Below the pieces are notes generated by a model. The model worked only from the letters and a program-made list of their open reading frames with translations, was not told the DNA's origin and ran no database searches. This document shows, piece by piece, positions 53,195-64,000 of a stretch of DNA of 64,000 nt (position 1 is its first letter; each line of letters begins with the position of its first letter). The stretch comes from Acanthopleura granulata (taxonomy: Eukaryota > Mollusca > Polyplacophora > Chitonida > Chitonidae). The stretch is from positions 2,015,205-2,079,204 of the forward strand of contig JABBOT010000080.1 in NCBI GenBank assembly GCA_016165875.1. Direction: 5' to 3'. The translations under genes and the position numbers were made by a program.

Positions 53195-55737
53195 TCATAA
53201 AGGCGTCCAAATAAGTTTTGTGAGGTCAGAGGACATATATTATCGATGTGTTCCAAAGAACCCATCTTACTAACCAAACATCAGTCTCTATATCCTTTTC
53301 AGGGAAAACAACATGTAAAAAAACAATTTCAGATACAGTTTTTCGATGGCCCGTCAACAGATGCTCACACTGTTTTTTTCCTACAACACCTGAAAAGATC
53401 AATACAATACGGATACATGTACCCAGATTAAGATCATTTCTTAACTGCTTTCTAAACCATATCTGCGTTTCCTAATTACGCCATGTAGATTACAAGTATC
53501 AGCACTGATCTGTTTGAACATAAAAATATATTCTGAATCACAGTGAAGTGGACTGGTTGACAAAAATTGAACACAAACTACAGCTAACATAAAATATTTT
53601 CGCTCCATGGATGATAAACAATTAAAATACTGAAAACCATATAGGTCAATCTTACAAATCTTACAATCTCCAAATGGCTCCGTACAGGGACTTTCCAGTG
53701 ACAGAAAGGCAAGCACCTTCCTATCAAGTAAGCAGCGTGTCAGTACAGACCCTATGTTTTACAGATTACCATATATAAATCTTCCAGCTTTGTGTACCTA
53801 AAACTAAAATCAGCAAATCACAGTCAGCTTGTGTTGTATAAAATACCCAAAACAACGTGATCTTTTGCATAATACATGGCGCGGTTACAACAGTACATCA
53901 CACAAACTTTGGGACTTTTAAATCGTAACTGTCATAACAGTTGGAATTCTTTGTAATCGTATATCACAATAACACCATGAACTTGTGTGTGCTCCATATA
54001 TATGTATCTATATCTGTACACCTAAATATAACCATCAAACACCAATTAGCCGATTGCAGCAGCAAAGCAGTGACCAAAAATCTAAATACATGAGGCTACA
54101 AAGTCTTCTGAAGTTGCCATGTTATGTGTGCATCAAAGAACCCAAAAGCCAAAATGACATACATATGATATAAAAGTACACTAGTTACCATGGGTGTTAT
54201 GCATACATGATAAATACTTATGCATGTACAAATACTTACTATTAGTGCCCTATTCAGTATGAAGCTTTATAAAAAAGAGCTAAAAGATCGATCACTGACT
54301 ATGTTTTAAGACTGGTCAACAACAAACTACAAGTACATCATAGTTATAAAGAGTGTGAACCAGTAAAGTGGTTGGCATCTCATGCTGTCCAGAGTCAATA
54401 AAAACTAATATTCTGCGAAGAGCATTAAGAAGCTCGAAAAACACACACAACCACAGATCTACGGAACATTACTCTTTTCTTCAAATACAGCTTATCACTA
54501 CCGACAAGATTTGATTACAAAATACCTCTGGAATGTATTTCAAGCACAGGAAGTTTTACAGAAGTCCTATAGCCAAGGTTGAAGTTTCAAATTCCTCTGG
54601 AATATATTTTAGGAATGTCTATGTATGCTGAAAAGAATATATATAGTCTTTCAGTTGAATAGAAAAGTGTTCAGTTGCAACAATTAAATATCAGGTTTTA
54701 TACATATAAAGCAGTTTGGACATTACAGCTTAACCCACAGGCCTTCACTGTTAGTTTCTTGTGATCCTGGTATGTAATATTTCAGGCGAAATAATTAAAA
54801 AGTATCTATGGATTACTTCACGAATGGCCCACGCACTTCCACCAATACACATCTCACGGTGCCTAATTCTTTTCCGGGCAGGGTATCATTATACCTTTGG
54901 ATGTCATTCTTAGATAAGCATTATGAATGGCACACTGCTCCAACTAGAAGTGGACCTAAGTAAAAGTGAACACCTAAACAAATAACCTGTTACAGTAAAT
55001 AAATCAAGAGTGAAACATCTGCTATTTTTCTCGTTGAGTGTTGTGTACTTAACTAAGTTTGACACAGCTTGGGGCATTAGATCGAGGTTAAACTGGATCT
55101 TAACAAAAAGGTCAACCAGAAAAATTAACAGAAGGAAAAGACAGATGTATATCCCCACCCTCAAGCGCACTGGCAAGCTCAGGGATAACAAACCTTACAG
55201 GATGGTACTGGTAGTACAAATATCAGATGGTTTCAGTGTTTCAGTTCCTCATATGTTTAATAGAAGATTTGTCTTCAAACACACAATAAGGCTGTAAAAA
55301 CGTCCCTTAGAGTCAAGGCTTATACTAGTTATCTAGTATAAAGTATGCCTATTAGTACTTGTGACTTTACCTGTTTTTCCTACCATATTTGCATATCCCT
55401 TTACATACCAGTAATACTGTACTTTGAAAACATCACCGCTCCCCTTCAGTGATTGAACAATTTGGCTTTATCTTGGGTTAGTCTGTACGCATAAAGCATA
55501 TAGGATAGTGTGTGGCCAATCATACAGATTGCACACTAAGGCTGAATTAGCGGGCCCTAATCACAGAGGTTGCACACTGCAGCCAAGTACACATACATAT
55601 TTGCCCCCATCTGGTGTGTCCGAATCACACATACCACACTAAGGTCCACAAAGTGAGCTGCACAATGAAGCAAACTTTAGCCTGTTCTCAAATCACCGCA
55701 AATACCGTATACTGAGGCACAGTTACCCGGTCTTCAA
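53195..55737. other. non-coding, downstream of NEK11
   Basis: About 2.5 kb with no supported gene and, unusually for this window, no SINE. It could be a long 3' UTR of NEK11 or of a convergent transcript. Confidence 0.4.
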
Positions 55738-58700
55738 TCAACCTTGCAGTTTAGCTTGTTCCTCCAGGAAAAGTAGTTGATCCACCAGGAAACAGTCACT
55801 GGGGTTCGAGACAAGCTCCCTTAACCCTTGAAATATCATGGTTTCATCGGCTGTGTGGGACACTGTTTTATCTTGAAACCTGGCATTCTTCAGATAAGAG
55901 TAGGCCTTCTCAAACCTTTCCTTCCCAAGGATACGCTCACATTCACTGAAAAAAGACAAGTGATTTAGACAAAATCAAGATACATGTTTGTACCACTTTC
56001 ATAAGAAAACAACATCTGTTCACTGAAAAGTTAGAGGCAGTGTGCCTACCAGTATTGTACAAATTAAACATGAATATGGTGTATCACTTTTCTTTGAAAC
56101 CTACAGAATCACAATGCAATCTGAAGTGACATCTAGAATGATTAAAAAAAAATTTACTTTGTCCTTCAGAATTTACCACTCAATTATTAACAACATGAAC
56201 GCCCGTTGGTTGACTACATGTATGTCAATAGTAATTATATAACTCTGTCTACCTGACCATCAGTACTACATTTATTAACAGGATGGATGTTTTGTAGCCA
56301 AACAGTGCAAATTTCTACATATATTATTATACACCTCCTTTGAAGGCAGAAAACAGCTTGACCTTCAAACTTAACAAAGCCTCTGTCTTCAGGACACAAT
56401 ATCTGCACACGCCCTTTTACTGTGTGATACACTAGGACATTTCAGCAAGGAATCAGATTTCAGAGTGTAGAAAAATACTGAAAGGCAGTCAAAGAAAAAC
56501 AAAATGCCGAAAAACGTAGTGACCGGCAATTTCTGCTTTTTTGATGTAAAAAAGCTATGCTTACGATAATTCTTCTAATTTTGGGGACACCTGATCTGCT
56601 CTTTTTAGCTAATATACATGACACTGTAACAGAGAAAAAAAATTTCTTTTCTCTGCCATGGTTAGACCATCTAATGACCAAGATATCCATATGATAGCTT
56701 TACTTTTTCCAAAACTGTGACAGAAATGCAATATTTTGCTTTCAGCAGGACTAATATGTGTCCAATAATTAGAGCAAGTAGGGTACCTACTTGGTTTTTG
56801 CCAGTGAAATCTTCCAAGGAAGCACACAGATAGCAGCATGGAGTTCATGGTGATTTAGATGATGAAATGGCAAAATCTATCTATCTGACAGTGAGCTTAC
56901 CTTCTGAGGTTTCGTATCTTTATCTCTCGTGCTCCAGGCCCAAACGCACCAGCCATGGTGTCGTCTGACAGTGTCATGGAACCCTCTGATAAATAGATAC
57001 ACATGTTAAAATGACAGGCTCATACCATATCAAACATTGGCCAACCAGAGTAACAGAGCACTTCAGGTGAATAAGGTACCTTGTAAAGTCCTATGTTAGT
57101 CATCTCACATGTAAATAAAAAAACATTTTCTTAACAGGTTGCTTAATTAGTTTAATTATGTGACTAAGTCTTGTTTAAAGGACCAAAAGGAAAGCTATTG
57201 CTAGAGTAAACTGGGAAGAGACTTTTTGGCTGCTGTTTTGTCCTGGTACAAACTGCTTCACCTGTTGTCTTATATATTACTGTACATGATGAAGTTATTT
57301 GTAACCAGAAGGGGCACAGAAAAGACTGGAAAACAAAGAAAGATGCCACTTCTACCAACTTGTGTACTGCAAATTTCTGAAAACCAAACTAGGCCATCAT
57401 TAAAGACATGTTTGTTGCAGGTAACCCTCCCCACCTGCCAAAAAAGGGTTTTTATCTGAAGTTTTTATTGGGTTTTAAATCCAATTTCCTTTTTTCTTGT
57501 TTTGTTTTTCTTGCCATGGTAATTTGCTAAAATCCTCATTCATTTCATTTGCAAGAATAAAAAAAGTATTTCCCTACCCAAGGGCCCTGCTGTTGGTTAT
57601 AGGGTTGTGCTCCCTGCAACAAAGAATTTTTTAATGGGCACCCAAGCCATCTCCTCTTTGACGTCATCCCACTTTCCAAATTTGCAGGCAACTGATTCAA
57701 ACATTCTCAAATTAATGTCCAGACACTGCTTGTTTGAGGGAATGACCGGGAGACAAAATCATGACACGACCCATTAAGAACAGTTGAATTCCTTTAGTTC
57801 TTTTGCCAGTTGCCAGGTGGTTACCAACAGGGGACAAAAATGTGGAACAGAATGTTGGTAAAGATTTTCTACTGGCAGTGTGACATTACATGCTTACCAG
57901 GAGCGGGTCTATCCAGGGCTCCCTCCAGACAACACATCAGGTTCTCCACATCTTCGTCCATATTAACCAGTGTGTTCTCAGCAGCATCATCTTTCTCAGC
58001 TTCATTATCCTCAGTCCCGTCACCTTTCTCAAAGTCCTCAAACTGAGAATAGTAGGTCTCTGCTAGCTCAGGATGGCCTGGAATACCTGGCACACAAATC
58101 ACTGATTGTCAGCCACTTAAGGTTTCAACAATACGATGTACAAAACTTGCCCAAAGGGGCAATAAAACGTTGGACAACACTGTGAGATAGATTGTACTAA
58201 CGTCACAACAGGGTATAAGAGGTCAAAATGAATATTTGCAGCCAGACAAAGCAAAAAAACAGGTTTTGTTATCAGTGGAAAAGTGTTTAACATTTTTCGG
58301 CTGTTGGGGTCTGAGGCTGCATCTGAATTCTGCGAGTATTTGCCAATCTCTTGTTAGTTTATTCAAGTAGGAAACACCAGACGTCTCTTCCAGCAGCACA
58401 TATGCATGCAGAGCATATTGTACAAAACTGCTCTGAATTTAGCAATGTAGTATATGGATACCTTATTTCCTGGGGAATTTTTGTCATTCTCTACAGAAAC
58501 ATTTCCCACGTAAAAAAAATCTTCTCATACCAGGAAAACTGGAGAAAATAGGGTGCAAGTAACTGTTTATTTTTGCTGTGTTCTGCTGATTATAGGTGAG
58601 GATTTATGACAAACTGACTGAATGAATAAATGAATGATTGATGTTTATTGTCATATTACAATGAAGACTATCACCAATACTGTTCGTATATTCAGTACAA

Positions 58701-61700
58701 GTACATGTACTGAGTGGTAAATCGCTTTCATATTTAACAACAACATTTACAGACACCAATATTTAACCAGAGTTACATGTAAATATCAAATATAAATATG
58801 ACAGAAGTAATTGCTCTGTGGTTTCACATTCATTGTAACTTTGTTTACTTAGATAGTCCTTAAGAGTTTTGGTCAGGGTCATGCATGTCCTGCTGTATCA
58901 ATGACCACAGTGGCATGGAAAAGCAGACACACTGAAAAACTAACACACAGACAACTGATATTTGATACAGTATTCTATAGCGTACACTGTTCATGAACGA
59001 ACAAGGCTCAATACCTGTGCTTCTACTTAAGACTGAGTTCTACAGACATTTCACTTAAGACAGGTACAACAAATGTACTACAAGCTTTCTGAAGCTCACA
59101 CAAAACCAGATTTACAGTCTATTGTAAACAGGTCTCACAATTACTTGGGACTCTCCTCTTACCATCCTCAAAGTCCAGTGATGACTGGCTGGGACTGTAG
59201 ATCATCTTGTCCTTGAGAGGGGTGATAGGCCTGTCCTCGTAGGTGGGTTTGGGGGGGTGCAGCACTGTGGCCCCCAGAGTGCGGTGGATGTCTATATTAC
59301 TTGTCACGGTGTTACTGAATTCTTCCTCCTCACTCAGTTCCTCATAACGACTAGTGCCTATCAAACATGCAAGCAGCAGTCAGCCTGAAACAAGTTACAT
59401 GTTCCCTCCCACCATAATGCTGGCCACCGCTGTATAAGTGAAATACTCTTGAATACGGTGTAAAACACCAATCAAGTAAATAAATAAATAAATAAGCCAC
59501 ATGTACCAGTTGAGAAAATATGAAATTAAACATAGGGGCGATCATGAGAAGTTAGTTTTGTTCTACATAATATTAATGTTTTGTTTAATATTTCTCACTC
59601 TGAGTAAAAATAATCTGGGTGTATAAGAAACTTGTTGCCCTCCTTCATGTCCATCAGGTACCTGATAAACCTTCTAAAAATAAAAGCAGGGGTTGAATTC
59701 AAATGTCCTGATGCTAGCTGTTAGAAGCAGATTGGCTGTAGCAGGAATAATACTTCAGCTGAATGGGCAAGACAGCGCGTGACAAATATATTCTGTGTCC
59801 AGCAAACATCATTACAATGTGTCAGAGATTACTTACGAGGAGCTGTCTTAGGTCTGAGGAAATCATTGTAGGAGGCAACTGTCAAAGCGGCCCTAAAGCT
59901 CTCTCCCTCGCCCCTTCCACCTGCCCAGGCTGGTACCTGTCAACACAGCACAAGAGTTAGATACATGCATACCAAGCCATGGTCCACACTTACGCCATAT
60001 GATGAACATACAGCCTCTTTGCAACATAGAACATGGCCAGTGTTCTCATCCAGCTTAAAGACCGTAGCTGAAAACTGCTGGGCTGCTATTTACAATGTAT
60101 TCACAAGGTGTTTCAATTTAGGCAAAATCCAGATACAGCAAAATCCAGATACAACTGGTGCCAGTTTCAAAGAGGGATAAACTCTGGCTCCTACTATACA
60201 TCTCCAGTAATTGAGAAACAATCTTTGAACAATTCCAGAGAGAAGAATATATTGACGCCGAGTTTGTAAGGGAGCACAATTCTTAATTAGCACTAGTTAT
60301 CTATGACATACAGTCAGGACAAACGAAGGGGTAGCAATTTTGACTTTTTTTTTCAGTAGATCAATGGGAGAACAGCTCATTGTAAAATACAGGAAAAACA
60401 GTCACTGTGAATAATTTTCGAAATATATTTCATCTTTTTCATGTCTTGGTGGAAGAACATGGAAATATTTTATACTGTAGGGCCGAAAATATTGTTCATG
60501 ATTCATTTTGCATTAGAGTTCTACAGATGTTAGAATTGCTCAAAATTGCTTCGAGGTTTGTTTGGAAGGTAGAATGTTATCCTAATGATATCCTAAAGTT
60601 TCAGCACCAAAAATAAAACATCTTGATACCTGGATTTAAATTTTTTTCTGTGAAAAGACACACGTAAATTGATTGTTGCTGATAAGGTCTAAGTTCAAAA
60701 AAAAGAAAAAAATGTACAGCAACCTACATTGGTATGGCCAATTGTGCTGCGTAACTTCTCTCTCCTTGCATAGGACTCTGCTAAATTTGCCCTGGCAGCT
60801 TCTCTGCAAACATACAAAAAACACTTAACACCATCTCCATACAGCCATAAGTTAGTTCTCTGTAAAGCCTACTATATACTATATGTCATTTTCTCAGCAT
60901 AAAATTATGTCAAACATTAGGTTCAACTACTTGAAGAAAAGTTTTCAGAGCTCAGTTTGAATTTTAATAAACAGACTTAAAATCATACAAGAAGTATAAT
61001 ATACAAATATTATATTTGTGCAGTATGATCTGTAATTAGTAGCCAATTAGAACACCTTGTTTGTGAACGTTCTGGACAGAAAATGACAGCCCTGACTATC
61101 TGCTGTCTCCCTGCACCTGATGATCATCAGCGTTGCAAACATCACGCACTGACACAGTCTCTTAAAGACGCTTACTTCATCTCCTGTGCTTTGGCGTCAG
61201 CCTCTCTCTGTTTCCTCAGCCTCATCCTTTCACGAGGGGGTAAGTTTTTGTACTTCACATCAGCCTCTGTTGCCCTAAGGTCTCCCAGGTGAGATTTCTC
61301 TCGGCTAAAACATCATAACTTGATTTATACACTCGCATCCGCTGTATACCATTAACACATGATACATGTCACATCATCAGTGTTCAGAAAGATTCCTATT
61401 TCTTTCTAACAGGTAAATACAGTGATTTATCGTCTACACAAGGCTTCTCGAACTTCTGTATCCCTATTTCTTTAATATTTAGGACAAACTTTAATAACCG
61501 AACATAAAAGGCCATAAAAACCAACCTCCAGTTTCAGATGTTGTTCACGGTGGAGCAGAGGCAGTGATGCTGTGTGTGAAAACACATGCTTACCTCCAGG
61601 TATCTTGTGTGTTCAAATCTGGACTTAAGCAGTTGTACCTTGAGTTAAATCAGTGGTATCAATTACATTTTGAGATCTTGTTCACAGTGGAGCACAGGCA

Positions 61701-64000
61701 GTGATGCTGTGAGTGAAAACACAAGCAAAACATTATGTATCTTGTGTGTTCAAATCTGGACTTACAGCAGCTGTATCTTGAGTTAAATCAGTGGTATCAA
61801 TTGCATTGTGAGATGTTGTTCAGGGTGCAAATGAGGCAGTGATGCTGTGGCTTAACACAAGCAAAGCTATCTGTATGTTGTGTGTTCAAATCTGGACTTA
61901 CAGCAGTTGTTCTAGCTCCTCTGCAGCCATGTCTGCCTCTCTCTCATGTTCTGGTTTCATTTTAAAATCGGACAAATGAGACAGCATTTTCTGTAATACA
62001 AGACAAAAATATGAACCTTATTTCTTAATATGTATTTATTTATGTCTTTGGTGTTTTCCTCAAGAATATTTCACTTATGCGACAGCAGCCAGCATTACAT
62101 TGGGAGGAATCTGGGCAGAGCCCGGGGCAAACTCACCACCATCCGCAGGTTGCTGGCAGACCTTCCCACATACAGCCGGAGAGGAAGCCAGCATGAGGTG
62201 GACTTGAACTCACAGCGACCACACTGGTGGGACGCTTCTGGGTCACTGCGCTGCATTAGCGCCCTAACCGACTGAGCCACAGAGGTCCCCCTCTTAATGT
62301 AGGTCAGAATGTGGACTGGCATAGCAAAAGTACAAAATAATCTTAGTTTTGTTCTCGGAAGGTAAAAATGGCTTGAAAGTAGTCTTCCTAAAATTATGTA
62401 GCCTGCAGTTAATGGCAATGGCTGTCAAAATTCCCGCCACTGACAGTAAATATGCATAAAATCAAATGGTACTTATGAGACATAAAACATGTGCGAGTCC
62501 CAAAACAGATAATCTTTGGCTTAATTTTCTTCATTTCTTTTAGAATTACTCTAAGGCACCCTTAACCTGATAACATACATATTTTCATACCACTGTTTTT
62601 CTCAGGATTCTCATAGCATTCTTTCTCCGATATGGTAGGATTTATCAATTATTTATCTAATTAGTATTTTTCAAAGACATTATTTTTGTCAACAAATACT
62701 CCAGAAAATAAACCCAAGATGATGGATGAAAACAAGTGTTAATGCTTACAGACATATGTTGTGCCACAAAGGCATTTTTGGTCAATTCTGTCATGGATGG
62801 TCTGTCTGTCTGTTCTTTGGCAAGCATCCTGTAAACATCGCAAAGACAACATATAAAAGTTATCATATAAGACTAGATAACTACATGTCTGACAAAATAT
62901 CGCTTGGTTTTTGGCTATGTATGTATATACATGATCAGGATCATTATGCTATAAAAGCAAGTAAAGATGGAAGTTAAAAATTCAACTGACTGTCCTGAAA
63001 ATTAAGAAAGCATAAGTTTATGACACAGGAGAGCCGTGTACCAAAATGTTCATGAAATCAGTGCAGCATGTTCAGATACCTTGTGTGGACAAAATCACAT
63101 CTGTGAACCTAAAGAGTGGAAACTTTGTACACATGGATGACATAAACGGCAAAGCATTGTAGGAACAGTTCAGTGGAAAAAATTGTGTCTACAGACAAAC
63201 ACAGTGATTTCTATCTCTGAACAAGATATGTGGCAAACAGCTAACCGCTATGAGAAAATAGGCAAGTGCAAGGTGACTGCAATTAACTCACATTTTGAAA
63301 ACCTTATCCAGCTCCCTGGGGTAGTTTGAGGGTAGATTGGGTAAATCCCCTTCTACTATCTTGTACATCACACCCATCAGACTTTGGCCATTGAAAGCAT
63401 GGTCCAGGGCACAGATTTCATACAAGATGCACCCTACAGACCTGTGGACAAAGATTGGTGAATACAACATGAACGTATGAAGTCAAGTACAAGTACATGT
63501 ACCTGTAGAATCATGTGACCAAACCTGGGGCAATACAATGTCTTACATATAAGACATATAAATGCATATGGGGCCTCCCTGGCTCAGTCGGTTAGCGCAC
63601 TATCACAGCACAATGACCCACCAATGTGGTCGCTGTGAGTTCAAGACCAGCTCATGTTGGCTTTCTCTTTGGCCGTACGTGGGAAGGTCTGCCAGCAACC
63701 TTCGGATGGTCGTGGGTTTCCTCCAGGCTCTGCCCAGTTTCCTCCCACCATAATGCTGGCTGCCGTTGTATAAGTGAAATATTCTTGAGCACGGAGTAAA
63801 ACACCAATCAAAGAAATAAATAAATATAAATGTATACAGTGTATATTTGTTGCAGTACAAACAAGCTAACCCAAAATGTCATCCATGACTAAGTAACTCA
63901 TTTTTCCTCATAATGAAAGACCTTCGACACATGTGAGTTCATCTGAAAACAAAGGAATTAGAGCCGATTGAAAAATTCACTCACCAGACATCTGATTTGG
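55738..64000 (-). CDS. NEK11: NEK11 NIMA-related protein kinase, 3' part (11 exons)
   Basis: Ser/Thr kinase linked in vertebrates to G2/M DNA-damage control. Exons on the minus strand: 63985-64000 (partial), 63292-63441, 62750-62828, 61902-61990, 61176-61304, 60728-60803, 59837-59936, 59163-59357, 57898-58086, 56901-56985, 55738-55945. All have GT-AG borders and agreeing phases. The C-lobe has KSDVWSVGCILYE, KIVEGDLPNLP and DRPSMTELTKN. The tail has PPRERMRLRKQREAD followed by a coiled coil, an acidic segment with NMDEDVENLMCCLEGAL, and a C-terminus with SDCFLVDQLLFLEEQ. These four tail blocks match human NEK11 in order as I recall it, which separates it from NEK1/4/5. The N-terminal kinase lobe lies beyond the window. 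The stop is at 55738-55740. Confidence 0.85.
59400..59495 (+). mobile_element. SINE family S1, 3' fragment (NEK11 intron)
   Basis: CCACCATAATGCTGGCCACC to the ACCAATCAAGTAAATAAATA tail. Confidence 0.8.
61536..61930. repeat. ~137-bp tandem repeat in NEK11 intron, overlapping an exon end
   Basis: Three units (starts near 61536, 61673, 61810), each with GTTCA...GG, AGGCAGTGATGCTGTG, GTGTGTTCAAATCTGGACTT and a copy of the splice donor region of exon 61902-61990. On the minus strand the middle unit still reads CAGCTGCTGTAAGTCC. The outermost unit has lost the donor. Confidence 0.85.
62028..62290 (-). mobile_element. SINE family S1 (NEK11 intron)
   Basis: Full-length copy, head GGGGGACCTCTGTGGCTCAG on the minus strand. 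Confidence 0.9.
63568..63827 (+). mobile_element. SINE family S1 (NEK11 intron)
   Basis: Full-length, least diverged copy: head GGGGCCTCCCTGGCTCAG, B-box GTGAGTTCAAGACC, tail CACCAATCAAAGAAATAAAT. It is a good reference copy for the family in this window. Confidence 0.9.

Noticed and set aside
1..64000. CRISPR arrays, rRNA genes, bacterial operons
   Set aside because: No regularly spaced short repeats with unique spacers, no rRNA-like blocks, and clear eukaryotic introns.

Overview
The window is eukaryotic, intron-bearing, repeat-rich DNA. It is most likely from a marine lophotrochozoan, probably a mollusc and perhaps a bivalve. That guess rests on the dense tRNA-derived SINEs, a Helitron-like element with a ~165-170 bp tandem core, a Polinton, and a NEK11 orthologue. 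It is inference, because no database was searched.

Region 1 (1 to ~37766) is one large composite mobile element. It is a decayed Polinton/Maverick, a virus-like DNA transposon. Leftward genes, in transcription order, are: a PC4-like gene with an intron (29887-31280), an unassigned protein (29071-29353), integrase with C-terminal chromodomain (27861-28934), a small membrane protein (27669-27820), the FtsK/HerA (A32-type) ATPase (26748-27368), two small basic or virion-type proteins (26440-26655 and 25790-26317), the penton/minor capsid protein (24974-25723), a 56-residue protein (24733-24903), and the major capsid protein (17418-18815 plus its start beyond a LINE). A truncated protein-primed DNA polymerase B runs rightward (13300-16541). 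Most reading frames are broken, so this copy is a fossil. No adenovirus-type protease was found. The core is flanked by an inverted repeat of at least 5.2 kb (1-6104 against 32551-37766). The repeat carries nested SINEs, a hairpin-rich MITE-like block, a GGTGTCGGTGTTG minisatellite and, in the left arm only, a MULE-type transposase pseudogene.

Two ~5.85 kb I-superfamily (I/Nimb-like) LINEs with three-zinc-knuckle ORF1 and EN-RT-RNase H ORF2 are nested in the Polinton, both on the minus strand: copy A 6404-12251 and copy B 18829-24702. Each has its own 13-14 bp target-site duplication. Each lies 12-13 bp downstream of a TATAAAAGG box on the same strand, where a Polinton transcript would start. 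Both copies share the same two ORF2 frame breaks, and their outermost 19-21 bp at the 5' end differ. This is the most surprising pattern in the window.

Region 2 (37767-55737) is host-type DNA with scattered SINEs. It holds a predicted plus-strand five-exon gene (42709-46254) for an unrecognised protein with an acidic/helical N-terminal half and a cysteine-rich C-terminus, an upstream exon of matching design (38837-38962), a Helitron-like tandem array (47790-49375), and a few further possible exons (49721-52006).

Region 3 (55738-64000) is the 3' part of a minus-strand NEK11 kinase gene in 11 exons, from the end of the kinase activation region to the stop codon. One intron contains a ~137 bp tandem duplication that copies an exon end and its splice donor.
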